64,000 nt of DNA, from the NCBI GenBank assembly GCA_022495005.1, contig JAGYXB010000437.1, positions 372,001 to 436,000 of the forward strand, given 5' to 3'. Each line of letters opens with the position of its first letter. Position 1 is the stretch's first letter. The notes under the pieces were generated by a model. That model had not been told where the DNA came from, did not search any database, and saw only the letters and a list, made by a program, of their open reading frames with translations. This stretch comes from Rhyacophila brunnea (taxonomy: Eukaryota; Arthropoda; Insecta; Trichoptera; Rhyacophilidae). Below, one piece after another: positions 33,550 to 45,379 of this stretch. The position numbers and the translations under genes were made by a program.

Positions 33550-34460
33550 AGGTCAATTTCGACGACTTAGGAGTTAAGATCGGTGAGAAAAATATAAATT
33601 AATCATTTTAGAACGCCCAAGTGGAAGAGAGAAAGGACTTATGACGTGTTTTTCGTGTTAGAATGGTTGTTTAGTGTCAACTCTGCATTACGCTCTTAAA
33701 TATTGTTTTATGCTCTTAGTTTTTGGAAAAAAGAAACCTATTAATATTTTTATATAGGTGCTCTAAAGTAAATTGTATTAAACTGCATGTTTAGTATTCC
33801 ACCTCTAATGTCCATATAATTAATTACAATAGGTACTGCAGGAACACTCCCCTCAGTGGATTTTGATATTGACAAGAAGAAAATAATAATATGACCACGG
33901 CGTTTTCGCGCCAAACTGATGTGGCAGGCTTGTATAAAGATTGGCTGCGATTTTATCCATATAAGGCACCGCCATTTAATGATAAATAAATACCAATAAA
34001 ATCGTTTTATCTCTACAACTCCATTGTATTAAAATCAAGGTATATAATAGATAAACAATAAAGTTATTTAAATTAAAACAATTATACCATAGGATATTTT
34101 ATAATATTGCTGATAATCGTAGGTATATTTTATGATAAAAATAATTTATTGCGAATAATATGACATATTTTGTTATCGCTATCATCCACTCGCGTAATAA
34201 TCAATACTTATCGGATAAAATATAATCATTTAAGAGTGACATAAATTGTTAGAAATACTACGTATTATACAATATTTATACTGTTTGCTTTTATTACAAA
34301 GCAATAAATTTCATTGAAGGAATTACTTCTAACCTTATCAAAATAAATTATTTATAATTGATACAATAAATATATAATGTAAATAGGTACCTACACGTGT
34401 AAGTACTTAACTAGTATCTCATAAAACAAGTAAGAAATTAATACTTTTATAAATTATTAC
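33550..34460. other. No gene seen
   Basis: Ordinary AT-rich sequence. Confidence 0.4.
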
Positions 34461-35190
34461 AACGTTTTTATTAGTTCGTATTCTTGTTTGTCCGGTGGTT
34501 GTTTGTCCAGTAGGTACAAATCTTGCAATCAATTTTTAACTAACTTCCCGAATAGCTAGACACTTGAAACTTTTAGAATATATCGTCACTATTCTGGCAG
34601 AAGACACTTATTCGAAAAAAATACATATTGAGTTAGTTATACCAAAATGTTCCTTATTTCAAACTTTACCGTCTGGAAACCTTCTTAATAAATAAAAGTC
34701 TTTATTTTAAAGTCATCCTTTTTAGGATTACTTAATAAACTCACATGATAGACCATTTCAAACATTTTAACAACTTCAAAGTCAAATTATTCAAAACTAG
34801 TATTCTCCAGTTAGTGTGTTCTGCCAGAACAGAGACGATATCAGAACACGATGTCAATGCATTTTTTAAATTCTTTTAGCCATCTTTAAGCAGAATTGAA
34901 TTCGTTTTCTGTTAATTCTGTTTGGTATGGAAAGTTACTTCAGAAAAATCCGTAAAAAGTAAAAGACATTTAGTATTATTGGTTGCTAAGAGGATGGTCC
35001 TAGCAATTAAATTATTAATATACACGTGCGTTACTATGGAAATCAAAATGACATTTCAGTATTCTATATTTGTTTGTTTTTTATTTACTTCATAATAATA
35101 TCAAGTACAAGTTTGAGCATATTGAGCATAATAATTCAACAGAAAATTTAAAAACGTTGTATATAAAAAGTTCTTTTTATATTGTAATTT
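34461..35190 (-). repeat. Dispersed repeat family C, copy 3, interrupted
   Basis: Minus-oriented copy running from AACGTTTTTATTAG to TTCTTTTTATATTGTAA, split by the 254-bp element at 34584-34837. Confidence 0.75.
34584..34837. mobile_element. 254-bp MITE with 4-bp duplication, copy 1
   Basis: Ends CGTCACTATTCTGGCAGAA and its inverse TTCTGCCAGAACAGAGACG, flanked by ATAT (34580-34583, 34838-34841). Copies of the host repeat at 18650 and 31658 retain the uninterrupted site, which confirms the boundaries. A second, exactly 254-bp copy lies at 45122-45375 with a different 4-bp duplication. Neither encodes protein. Superfamilies with 4-bp duplications include Sola, Chapaev-like and Ginger-like elements; I cannot assign one. 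Confidence 0.88.
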
Positions 35191-36240
35191 TTGTAGGTAA
35201 TTTTTCTTTGATATTATGAAGCCTTTTCAAATTTTGTGTAAAAAATGTCTTCTCAAGTAAATTCATAGTCGAGTTTGACGGTAATTGTTTCGTGATCGAC
35301 CGAGCATACGCAATAAAATAAATTAATAGGTTTTATTCATTGAATTTACACTGAGCCTCGGGTACTCTTGTTAGTAGCGAAAATGGTAAGTAATGATTTA
35401 TTATTCATTGATAGGTAACCGATATGAGGCATTTAAAGGTTCTCGCGAATTACATTTTTGAGCCATTAATCATTTTAAATTAGTAGAGACTTACTATATT
35501 ATAATATATTATCTAGCTAGTTTTAAAATGTTTAAAATGCAATCAGTGGTGTGGTGCCAAATAAAGTAACTGCCCCCTTTTCCAACCCCTACTTTTCTAA
35601 AACACACATTTTAATATTTCGACGGATACGTACCGAACACTGCAATGAACTAACCTACTAACCGATCGTTTCCTTTGCAGTTTGCGTCCAATTATATTGG
35701 TTCTTGATTTTATCTAAATTAAAAATATCACCGAGATGTGGCTCGAAAATATTGCGTGATTAAACTGCCTGGAAGACGTGAAGACGAAGTGTTTTCCATA
35801 AAAATGATGACATTGATGACACACAATTTTCTGTATTATTTGATCCTCCCTCTCTCTAACAGTTTAACAGCATACTTCGTCAGTAAACCATTTACCCCAT
35901 AAATGACGTGACATTTCATTGAAAATTATTGATTTTGATTAATTTGTTTTTAGAAAAAAATGAGTATATTTTTCCAGTTTTGTGTAAACAACCTTCCCCC
36001 TATTCCATTTTAACAAATCATCATATTATATCAGACTGTTTCCCTCCCTTAGGGCGTGACGTAATATATACCTTGTACGGAAACTTGTACATGTTGCAGT
36101 TCACCGTATCACACTTCACTGAGAAATGTTGTGTCGGAAATATATGGCCGTATATTAAAGACAGTCCAGCCACTTAGAGTCGTATAGTACTGACATAAAA
36201 TTCATGTCTAAATAAAACACGGTTCTTGTCGGTTTACATC
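35191..36240. other. No supported gene
   Basis: At 35383 an ATG is followed at once by a strong donor (AAAATG|GTAAGTAATG), after a CpG-containing run (CTCGGGTACTC, TAGTAGCGAAA). That could be the end of a first exon but nothing else supports it. The 82-codon frame at 35929-36177 has no ATG in context or motif. Confidence 0.2.
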
Positions 36241-36244
36241 TTAC

Positions 36245-36365
36245 AGGAAGCCAGCAGCAAACAAATTTCGAAAACAACCGATATACTGGATTATTTGTTA
36301 GGTTAGTTTAGGTTAGGTTTTCATTCTTGAATTCATGAATTTTGCCAAAATCAGCTATGAAAATT
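36245..36365 (+). repeat. Short dispersed repeat H, copy 2
   Basis: Second copy of the segment at 23895-24030, with GGTTAGTTTAGGTTAGG in place of the TTAGG-like word. Confidence 0.6.
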
Positions 36366-36370
36366 GAATC

Positions 36371-37870
36371 TAATAAAATTGGAGACCGTATAGAATTATA
36401 GATAATATGATTGAAAATTTCTTTCCGATGAGAAAACTCACGGCGAACTGTGCCACGGTGAATTTTACGTAGAATTTACATGTAACCAATATAAAATATA
36501 CACGTTCTGTAACTGTTGTACGTACAGACCTACAAACTTATCTAAAGAATGGATGTGGGAGCCACTGTCAAAAACTACCCAATCAAGACTCGCAACTGGA
36601 AAGAATCTGACATTCGAATGTGTTTAGTTCGTAGTTCCATTTTTAGTTCGTAGCACCGTTCCTTAGATACGTTTGTAGGACTGTATGTATTAAGAATATT
36701 AGGGGAAAAATATTGATTTTGTTTTAAATTTTGTATTTACTATACTGCGATAATCGGGTAAAATATAATAGTGAATATTACTATGTTATGATAACGTCAC
36801 GATTTAGTGTTTACATTTTACAACATATTTGTCATGCGTTCAGCATAAAAATCTAAGTGCAGGCATTCGATAAAAAATATGTTATTATAAAAGTATTCGA
36901 CCAGAGTTCAAGAGTAAACAAGCTTTTGGAATTTAATAATTTCGTTCTCGCAGTTTATTCCAACCGTCTCCGAAATGCCTTCCTTATATGCAGATATGGC
37001 GCCGCGTCATTAAAATATTACAAAGTGATTTAAGCACGTCTTGTAGGCACCTTTATGGATTTTTTAGTAACCAGATATAAACACATTTGCGCACACTTAT
37101 AAAAAATACAGTCATTAATCATTTGTTAAGTGATACTCAAAAGTTTTGATGTGGCAGCTACTGGTACACTAATACCTGTACTACTGGCCTCATAAAATGG
37201 ATAACCCTAGTCACGTTTTTTTTAAAACAGACTTCCAGGATTGAATGTTGTTTATTTTATATATTTTATTGAATAAATTAGTAATTTAATAAAATAAGTA
37301 TGTATATAATATATATACCTATTCAATATTATATTACTCGCACAATACTGATAATCAAAAGATAAGACATGTCTTCACTATTTTTAAAAACCCTGTTCCT
37401 GTAAAGTGTAAATTTACTCGAAATCAATTGACAACTTCATATCAAGTATCATCCTAGGATTATCGGCTTAATTCAACAAACATTGCAACTGTAGTTTACT
37501 ATGGGCAGCTAACTTCAGAAAAACGAAACATGCAATTTAATACATTTTACATTTTAAAGTCTATAGGTGTTTTTAACATAATTCGTATATTGTCGCTAGA
37601 TTCTTGCCATACCATAATTTCCTTATATAGGTAACGATAGTTTGCTTAATTTCCCGTTTTTTTAATCAAATGAAAATAATTGTTTTTTTTTAATTAATAG
37701 CTTCATTTCTTGAATTTATTTTATTAATTACCTTTTTTACATGTCTGTTATACTTTATGCGCGCGTGGCTTTTGAAGTATTTTATTAATAATAATTTTAA
37801 TATTGATCGTCATGTAGATTAATTATTTGTTTTAAATGCAACAAACTTATTTATGTTTAATTTCACATTT
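36371..37870. other. No gene seen
   Basis: AT-rich beyond 37000. Nothing with motif support. Confidence 0.4.
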
Positions 37871-38155
37871 GCGGGTCTATTCTATACACAATGCGGCTGT
37901 CGACGGTAGTTTATCATATTTATGTATTGAGGATTATAATTGTTACAATAAGTTAGCCATTTAATTAAACTGTTAAAACTGTCTATCTCGCTCTAAAAGT
38001 TAACACACCCGAGAGAGGGGCTGTTAAAACATAGCAATTTTTGACAGTTTAGTTAGACGGTTTATTTATTGTAACAATTAACCACCCCAATACATAAATA
38101 TGATAAACTGTTGTCGATGGCCGCCTTGTGTATAGAATAAAATAGACCCACTGGT
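37871..38155. mobile_element. Foldback element, family G copy 2 (285 bp)
   Basis: Ends GGGTCTATTCTATACACAA and its inverse TTGTGTATAGAATAAAATAGACCC. The arms continue with TAGTTTATCATATTTATGTATT and its inverse, then a GAGAGAGG centre. It shares the tip and the TTGTAACAATTA motif with 24587-24894, but much of the arm sequence differs, so both arms diverged together or were copied from each other. Confidence 0.7.
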
Positions 38156-38159
38156 GCAT

Positions 38160-40516
38160 TATTAAATTATGTGAACTAAGCGGTTGTGTAATATATATAT
38201 GTACTGCAATTATTTAATTAGGTACTTAATAAAAATCAGTACCATTATGTATAGTTTATTCGGTGTATTTAATAATGTATTTGCGAACTAATAGCTCTAA
38301 CAATAATTAAGATCCATTTATTTGCGAATCACCTAATATAGAGCTAAAGTTATTTTGTTTTATTGGCAGGTCTATATGTACAGTAAACAGGGATAAGGTA
38401 CAAATACATAAGTATATATATATTATATACCTACATACACACGTTGCGTGATCAAGTTTGAGAAAGTCCCTACCTTACTTTAGTCATGAGTCCATGTTTT
38501 TTTGTGCCAACGATGAAAATTAATGTGGTTTCCTTAATTTGTTTTCCCCAAACAATTAACCTAATACTATGGAGGGATGAATGTTATAAAGCTTTGTTTG
38601 GCTTGTACTTTTTGTACCTCATTCATGAATGGAATTGTGGGGTTGATTGATAAAGCTAAACCTGTTTATTTTTACAAAATGTAATATAAAATAAATGCAT
38701 ATTCAAATAATAGTTATTATTAAAGTGTAGATATTTAACAAAGTAGTGATATCTAGCCTTTGTTTTGAGGACTTTTTCGCCCATTTCCATTCCAAGAGAG
38801 TAACATATTATCGGAGGTATTTTAATAATATCTTAAAATTAATACCGGTATATTATTCCTCACACCACTTTAGAATACAATACATGTATGCTTATTCTAA
38901 TTGATGATAAATGGAAAGCAAAATAATATTGCAGTCAGTCGACTATGTTAAAAATCTTCATACTACGACATTTGAGTAAGGGTAGAAAGTTCAACTTGGG
39001 CTACCTTCTCAAATTGATTAAATCTTGTTTTTGTAACATTAGATAAGCAAGCTTTTTCGATAACAATAAGTGGAAGACTTTTGATCGAATCCCAATATTA
39101 TTGTTTAATTTTTATAAACAATAATTTAAAAATAATTATCAAGTAGATAGGTATCCTCAGACGACCTCTTCTGATCAAGTTTTGTAATAATTATTACATT
39201 GATCAATATATCAAAACATCCTCAATAATCATAGATTATTATGAAAGACAAGTCGCCCAGCAAGTGAAAGAAGATGTGTCTGTATATCATTCAGCCGAAG
39301 ATTTTTTTCTATATTTTTCTCAAAATATTTATGTTTCCGAGGTTTGCAAGTTATTTCATCTTATTTAGGTACGTCTTCGAATGGTTTGGAGGACTATCAA
39401 ATCGGCCATTGTAATTAAAATGTTCATTAAAAAATAATTCATAGATAGGTACACTTATATCTCACAATTTAAGTATCGATACATTTTGTAGCTATAAAGT
39501 TGTACAAGTATAATTTAATAACTACTACAAAGTAAGCAAATCACTACTCATTTATCTACTTCGTTATGATTGTTATGAATCTATTTTAAGCGGCGATCTT
39601 TGACAAAAAACTGGCGTTTGTTGGCAGCACTGGCGCCATATCTTTTATATATTATTTATGGCGCCTAGATTGATATCACTATAATAATTAGGCTATCATT
39701 ATTAATATTATAAATTGTTGAATGATTGATGTATCTAGAATATTATTATTTATAGCTGATCGTAACTACTATATTATAAATAATAGAGCATTGGTTCTTT
39801 TGGAATGTTGAAATATATAATTTTAAGAGTAGCGTACTTATAATAGGTATGTTACGTTACGAACACGAACTTCTTGTCTAAGTGTTTAAACTGTGAATTA
39901 ACAAACCCCCCCCTGTTTAGTAAATCTCACTTCCGTTTTCATATGTGGAACGCCCCTAAATTTGATCATCTCGTTATACGCTTCTGTAGTGTACAGATCT
40001 GAAAATTTGCGTAATATGATATTAAAATTATTATTAGTTAACTTTTTGTTTATTGCGAAGAAGAAAAGGAGTCGTACCTAAAAAGAAAGCCGATAGATTA
40101 TTTAAACACGCGTTGCCGCCATAACAGGTACGTCACTGAGAAGTCTTCTATATGCGACTACAGCGACTTTCGATTATCGACGAGATCTTGTTGTCGGATA
40201 GTATATTTAAAAGGTAACAATTCATCACCACTGTTGTCAAATTGGATCAATTAATTTCCGGATAGAAACCTATTGAACCTGAATTCACTCTTTTCGTTAA
40301 CCTGGATTACAGTGCCACCTACTTCCGCAGGGCTATTTCATTGATCTAGCCAAATAATGGTTCTCCGCGAGGGATTTATTTCTTAAAAAAATCGCAAAAT
40401 CATATCAGCAATATCCATACTTTTTTCATGGCCCTAATTCATACCTTTCGGATAACGCTTTATGCCTATATTTGTCCAGTAGGTATGTAATTAATTATCT
40501 TTTCTTTGAGTTATGT
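38160..40516. other. No gene seen
   Basis: Mostly AT-rich; 40080-40400 is less so (GACGAGATCTTGTTGTCGG, CTGGATTACAGTGCCACC) without a supported frame. Confidence 0.4.
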
Positions 40517-40524
40517 GCCGTGCC

Positions 40525-41154
40525 CAATGACATTAATATGGACGAAGCATCTAGAAAATAAAATGACACTCACTTTGTGTCGGGTCTGCCGTATGGCGAA
40601 ATTCATATTTTAATATCGGTATCCTACGCTCAAATGAACATTCTGCTTGCAAGCGGTCTGGCGACACCGCTGGGTCTGCCCATACAAAATTTCTGACTGT
40701 CAGGTTTCGACTCCACCGTTATTATTGTGTTACAAAATGCCAATATGCCTAGTTAAAAATTGTAAAAAATCTACTAAACACTCCAAGAAAGATGGGATAT
40801 CACTTTTCATGTGTTAGTATTATTTATTATTTATAAAATGCCATTTTAAGATAATGTTTATTCAATGCAATTGAATGACAGAAACCATTGGACATTCGCC
40901 TGTGATCATTTGCGTCTAATCTCCGAGAAGTCGTAAGTAACTGAGAATCTGTTTCTAACGCAATGAGTCATGACACTAATACGCCATTACAATAAAGGTT
41001 ATATTACTATAAATTCTCGAAGCTTGTATCGCATAATGAAAACGCATACGTCATATGGTCACGTGACATCTACCTATACATCTGTGAATGACTTTCATGC
41101 ACAATTTCTCGTGCGCGCCGGTATGAAGTGAGTTGTCCATTTATTATGTCATTG
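40525..41154 (+). mobile_element. P-like transposon derivative with THAP start (630 bp)
   Basis: Inverted ends CAATGACATTAATATGGAC and, on the other strand, CAATGACATAATAAATGGAC, flanked by a perfect 8-bp duplication GCCGTGCC (40517-40524, 41155-41162). P elements make 8-bp duplications, start with CA and encode a transposase with an N-terminal THAP domain; a THAP start is present at 40737. Subterminal CACTCACTT and CAACTCACTT words near both ends could be binding sites. Most of the transposase is missing, so it is an internally deleted derivative. A 241-bp relative lies at 54807 and a 22-bp footprint at 23212. Confidence 0.85.
40737..40815 (+). pseudogene. THAP-domain N-terminus of a P-like transposase
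   Basis: ATG 40737 opens MPICLVKNCKKSTKHSKKD followed by GISLF. The start Met-Pro-x-x-Cys-x4-Cys, the basic linker and the GISLF segment are the beginning of the C2CH zinc-binding THAP fold used by P-element transposases and by host THAP proteins. The reading stops at TAG 40813-40815 just after a possible donor (TTTCAT|GTGTTAG). The rest of the domain (second Cys, His, AVPTIF-like end) is not found as an open frame. A second short coding-like block at 40880-40935 contains W and a Cys-x-His pair, but its frame does not join. Not functional. Confidence 0.7.
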
Positions 41155-41162
41155 GCCGTGCC

Positions 41163-42859
41163 ATTTAAGGCTTTTAACCGCAGAACAGATTAATTTTGTG
41201 TAGTAGGTACATCGCGTGCCCTTTTTATCCCATATCAAAAAAATCGTTTTTTGCCCTTATGCGTTATATCCAACTTTTAACATTAATATATATAGCACGA
41301 CGTGTATGGATTTACTTCTGAGAGTACGTATTATCGCGACCATAAAAAATGCACGTGTAAACACGTATTAGCGTGCAAATTGTAAGATTGCATGCATGGA
41401 TCAAAAAAGTTCAGAATCTTCTGAATTTTCACCTGACAATAATTGGAATGTGCGATATCTGCGCATACGCAGTGGAACGATAGTGGCGAACCTGCCGGTA
41501 AAAAAACGAACTACACTACGTAGAGACTCATTTTGAGGTTAAACGATTTTTACGACCTGTCAAATAGAAACATACAATGACAACATCGCAATTCATTTAC
41601 TCTTGAAGAATGAGATTGGTGAGACAGTCAACACTTTTACGTGTACATAGTTATTATCGCGATTGTCCAAAATACACACTATTGGTGCAAGTAAATCTAT
41701 GTACATGTACAGGCGCTATACGATTTCAGATCCAAGGCATATGTGAATAATTAAGTTGTAATTATAATTTTAAAGGATTGTTATTATCAGTAAATGGTTA
41801 ATAATTCCTTGGACACAACCAGCTTACTTATCTAATTCTAAAAAATGTGTTCCTGAGTGAACTCAAACATTTTTGGTTCATAGTACATATTATTTTGAAG
41901 TCTTTTTAGTAGTATCTACCTATCTACATAGTAGTGTTTAAATATAAGACATGCTGTAAGGTGTGTGGTGTGGTGTGGATTATCTTGGAAATTGTATTTA
42001 TTTATATTTTCCCAATAGTTGCTATTTTGTCATTGTTTGCGATATTTTTTTTCAAAAATGAAATCAGTGAAATAGCTAAGAGTATTGCTTGTAAATATTG
42101 ATTATTTGAACGTCTGAATGGCATCTACTGCTTGCGAAATTCCTCACTGGATTTTGTAAGTACCGACTTAAAAAAAAAAACTCAAATCGTTTACCAATTA
42201 GAACGGCTGTTTGTGTTTAAAAATTAAGTGCAAATATGAACAGGCCATTAGCGTGGTGTGCTGACAGTGAATTTAATATCCTGATAGAGATTATTTAAAA
42301 AATATTATTACCCACAAATTTATAATAGGTACATAGAGGTACTATCTCGCTCGCTTGTAATGCATTGTATTATTGCAGTAATCTTGCGACCAACGTCTTG
42401 TAGAAAGGGAGATCGCGATATTAAATCTGCTACTTGCTACTTTATAAATTTATTTTAGTAATCATGTTTAGATTTTAGATGGATTAAACATGTACTTAGT
42501 AGTAATTAATGATTTAAAAAAATAATATTTATGTAAGTATTTCATAAATATATTCACCGTTATATATGAATATCATATAAATCTTTAATGCATTTAAAAT
42601 ATTTTTCCGCGCCGATGACTTTGAACTTAGTTATAATGCTATCTGCAGTATTTGCCATAAAATGATATCAACATCAAAATAATCACGTTGCATTTATAGG
42701 TTTAAATGATTAACCTCTAATCTAAATCTAATATATTAGTTGACGACGGTTTGTGTCTGGAAAATTCCGTTATTCATTAAAAAATACTCATTACCGTTAT
42801 AATAATATATTACAGAATGATAATTATTATTTATCGTCTGGAAATCGAATATATTTTAC
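41163..42859. other. No gene seen
   Basis: Around 41940-41985 a GTGTGGTGTGG simple repeat occurs. The remainder is AT-rich with no supported frame. Confidence 0.4.
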
Positions 42860-43128
42860 CACGTTTTTATTAGCTCGTATTCTTGTTTATCCAGTACATA
42901 TTTTTTCTTGTGTGTCCAGTCCTAGCAACTAAATTATTAATATATACGTGCGTTACTATGGAAATCAATATGAAATGTCAAAATGACATTTCAGTATTCT
43001 ATATTTATTCAGTATTTCTATCAAGTACAAAAAAAGTATTTATTAATACATAGTATTGTCAAGTTTATATGATTCAACAGAAAATTTAAAAAAGTGGTAT
43101 ATAAAAAGTTCCTTTTATCTTGTACCTA
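42860..43128 (-). repeat. Dispersed repeat family C, copy 4, internally deleted
   Basis: Minus-oriented copy with both outer parts (CACGTTTTTATTAGCTCG; AAGTTCCTTTTATCTTG) but missing about 200 bp of the middle compared with 31336-31823. Confidence 0.7.
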
Positions 43129-43243
43129 ATTATTTATAATAATTACCATGCAGCGCTACTGTGGTATTCTCAAAAAGTACACTCAAGTGGAATCTCGGTG
43201 CATTTATTAAAATGGTGTCTTCTACTCTTGCATTGCGCCCCAG

Positions 43244-43320
43244 GGTTCGCAATACCCGTTACTCGCAAGGAAAACATTTACGATAATAATATATCGGTAC
43301 GTCTAGCCTTGCTGAGTGAG
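43244..43320 (+). CDS. Weak candidate exon
   Basis: A good pyrimidine tract and acceptor (CTTCTACTCTTGCATTGCG then CCCCAG) precedes, and GAGTGAG|GTAACT follows. One frame is open between them and reads FAIPVTRKENIYDNNISVRL then ALLSE. Upstream in the same frame is a hydrophobic run LLKWCLLLLHCAPG that looks like a secretion signal but has no ATG. I do not recognise the peptide, and short frames of this kind arise by chance. Confidence 0.2.
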
Positions 43321-44398
43321 GTAACTATGCCGAGACTTAGCAATTAACCCTTCGATGTTATCATTTTTCATCGTTTAGATAATATGGATATCGTTAATTT
43401 GCGGGTATTCTTAACCTGCCATTATTTCATAAGCAGTCTCTGCATAAAATATCATTTTTTGGATTGAACGCGGTAAAAAATAAACATTGATTACTTAATG
43501 CCAGATGCAGAGATATTGCCATAATGCTAACCCGAATTAGTTTAATTAAAGCATACAATGTAAATAATAATAAGATAACTCGGTGCATTCTCGATGGTTA
43601 TATACATCATATCATAGCTACTGTTATACATAAAATCCACAACGCACTTTTTCTATTTGAAAAATGGTAAAAGAATGAAACGTGATATATATCTATAAAC
43701 ACATAATTAATGGCTGTGAATTACGTATTAACCATTCGCCCAATCCATTAGGTCCTTGTTATGGATTCAGCACACATTGAAAATATACGTGATTTCTCAG
43801 TGTGTGTTAGATCCAGAAATAAAATAGCCACCTAACTAGATTTGTGTTTGTTATTGAAACCGCATCCACGGTCACAGAAATTGCACTCTGGCATTTCTCT
43901 ACCTTGGGCTCTCGGGTTTTCTTGCTTAGGAATACAAATTTAAAATAACACGTTTGCAACCACTTTGCAACCCATAATGCTCTGCATTTATTGAATCAAT
44001 TATTCGATTTTATTTTTTGTGTTTCGTTCATAAATTATTCATGCTTCAGTAAAACCTGCATTTAAATCAGAAATTTAGTGCAAGCCTAACCAAACCTTTT
44101 GTTAAGTGATTTTTTGGATTATTTTTGCCAATATGCAGGTGTCTTGAATCTTGGACATGCACTTTTATTATAATGATTCGTATACCTTAAGTAGGTACGT
44201 AGTATAGAATATAGATCGATTGAAAACGAGGTAATTTTTAGTATGAAACTTGAATTGACGTATGACGAATAAAATTGTCCGTTATGAAAAAAAGCAAGAC
44301 GACTTGACAATAATATGTCGTGTGACCAATATTTGGAATACCCGATCACTCTGCAATTTTAAATAGAAATCACCCTTACCTACCTCAGTGGGCACTGA
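43321..44398. other. No gene seen
   Basis: AT-rich; no repeats shared with the rest of the window. Confidence 0.4.
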
Positions 44399-44399
44399 A

Positions 44400-44870
44400 T
44401 TTCATTAGACATGTCTTAAAAACGAGACAGCGCGTCGCAGATGACATGAACGGACACAAATGCTCTTACTCGCATATAATAACCACTTGAGTACCTGGGC
44501 ATGGGGAATGTCCTCGGAAAAATGCGGGGGCCGCGTAAAAGCGACGAAACACGGTGAACCATGAGTAGTCGACGTGGTAAGAGTGTACGTCGATGAACCC
44601 TCCCAGACTGCGGCTCGCCAAACCCTATTTCATTTTGCTCAGTTGCACGTGAGTAGGATTTGGCATTACATTTATAGTCTGCGGCTCTATATCGAGATAT
44701 ACACGTCACCGCAGTCGTTTCTGGAACTAAAACCGTTGCAATATCGCCATCATGCAAAAAACACGTGACGTAATACTGTCATCGCACACAGCACCGTGAC
44801 GTAGATGTCAATATATAGAGACGTACAGTACGAGCGGTATGAGCGTGTGGCAGTATTCGCCCCAAAGGCT
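44400..44870. promoter_or_regulatory. CpG-rich promoter-like block
   Basis: The block is much richer in GC and CpG than its flanks. It contains two CACGTG E-boxes (in TTGCACGTGAG and AACACGTGACGTAA), the second fused to a cAMP-response-like TGACGTAA, a further GTGACGTAGATG, and a TATA-like ATATATAG near 44812 followed by GTACAGTACGAGCGG. An ATG at about 44561 is followed after four codons by a donor-like GTG|GTAAGAG. This arrangement is compatible with a regulatory region or first exon on the plus strand, but no downstream exon was found. Confidence 0.3.
44416..44757 (-). CDS. Hypothetical 113-codon frame in CpG-rich block
   Basis: A true ATG (44755-44757) opens 113 codons to a TAA at 44416-44418, the longest ATG-started frame in the window. 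The peptide begins MHDGDIATVLVPETT and is rich in Arg, Ser and Tyr, with no domain, signal or repeat I recognise. GC-rich sequence has few stops, so chance is a real alternative. It overlaps the promoter-like block on the opposite strand. Confidence 0.22.
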   Translation of the reverse strand: MHDGDIATVLVPETTAVTCISRYRAADYKCNAKSYSRATEQNEIGFGEPQSGRVHRRTLLPRRLLMVHRVSSLLRGPRIFPRTFPMPRYSSGYYMRVRAFVSVHVICDALSRF

Positions 44871-45121
44871 ACTGTAATGTACTGATTTCCGATAAGTAGA
44901 GTTTGGAGCCATAGTTTGTATAGGTGACGTTGAAATGCTCCATTGATCTAGGTGAGAAACTAGGTTTGGAAATACACTGGCAGTCTCCTTGGTAATGTGT
45001 CAATAATACATTAGGTATTATATTACGGATATTTTTTTGCAAAATGGGAGGGTCTCATTTTTTGTGTGCACGATTGTAGTTTAATTTAATGACACTTAGA
45101 GCATAAAAGACCATAATATCT

Positions 45122-45375
45122 CGTCTTTGTTCTGGCAGAACACACTAACTGGAGAACACTAGTTTTGACTAATTTGACTTTGATGTTGTTAAAATGTTTG
45201 AAATGGTCTATCATGTGATTTTATTAAGTAATCGTAAAAAGGATGACTTTAAAATAAAGACTGTTTATTTATTAAAAAGATTTCCAGACGGTAAAGTTTG
45301 AAATAATGAACATTTTGGTATAACTAACTCAATATGTAATTTTTCGAATTAGTGTCTTCTGCCAGAACGGTGACG
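45122..45375. mobile_element. 254-bp MITE with 4-bp duplication, copy 2
   Basis: Inverted orientation relative to 34584-34837 and the same length. Ends CGTCTTTGTTCTGGCAGAA and TTCTGCCAGAACGGTGACG, flanked by ATCT (45118-45121, 45376-45379). By eye about 90 percent identical to copy 1 across its length. Confidence 0.88.
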
Positions 45376-45379
45376 ATCT

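Noticed and set aside
35383..35391. ATG directly followed by GTAAGT, as in some ribosomal protein genes
   Set aside because: No downstream exon or promoter elements could be found; a single ATG plus donor is expected by chance.
40880..40935. Possible second THAP exon with W and Cys-x-His
   Set aside because: The frame does not join the first THAP block without a stop, and the spacing of the zinc ligands is not as expected.
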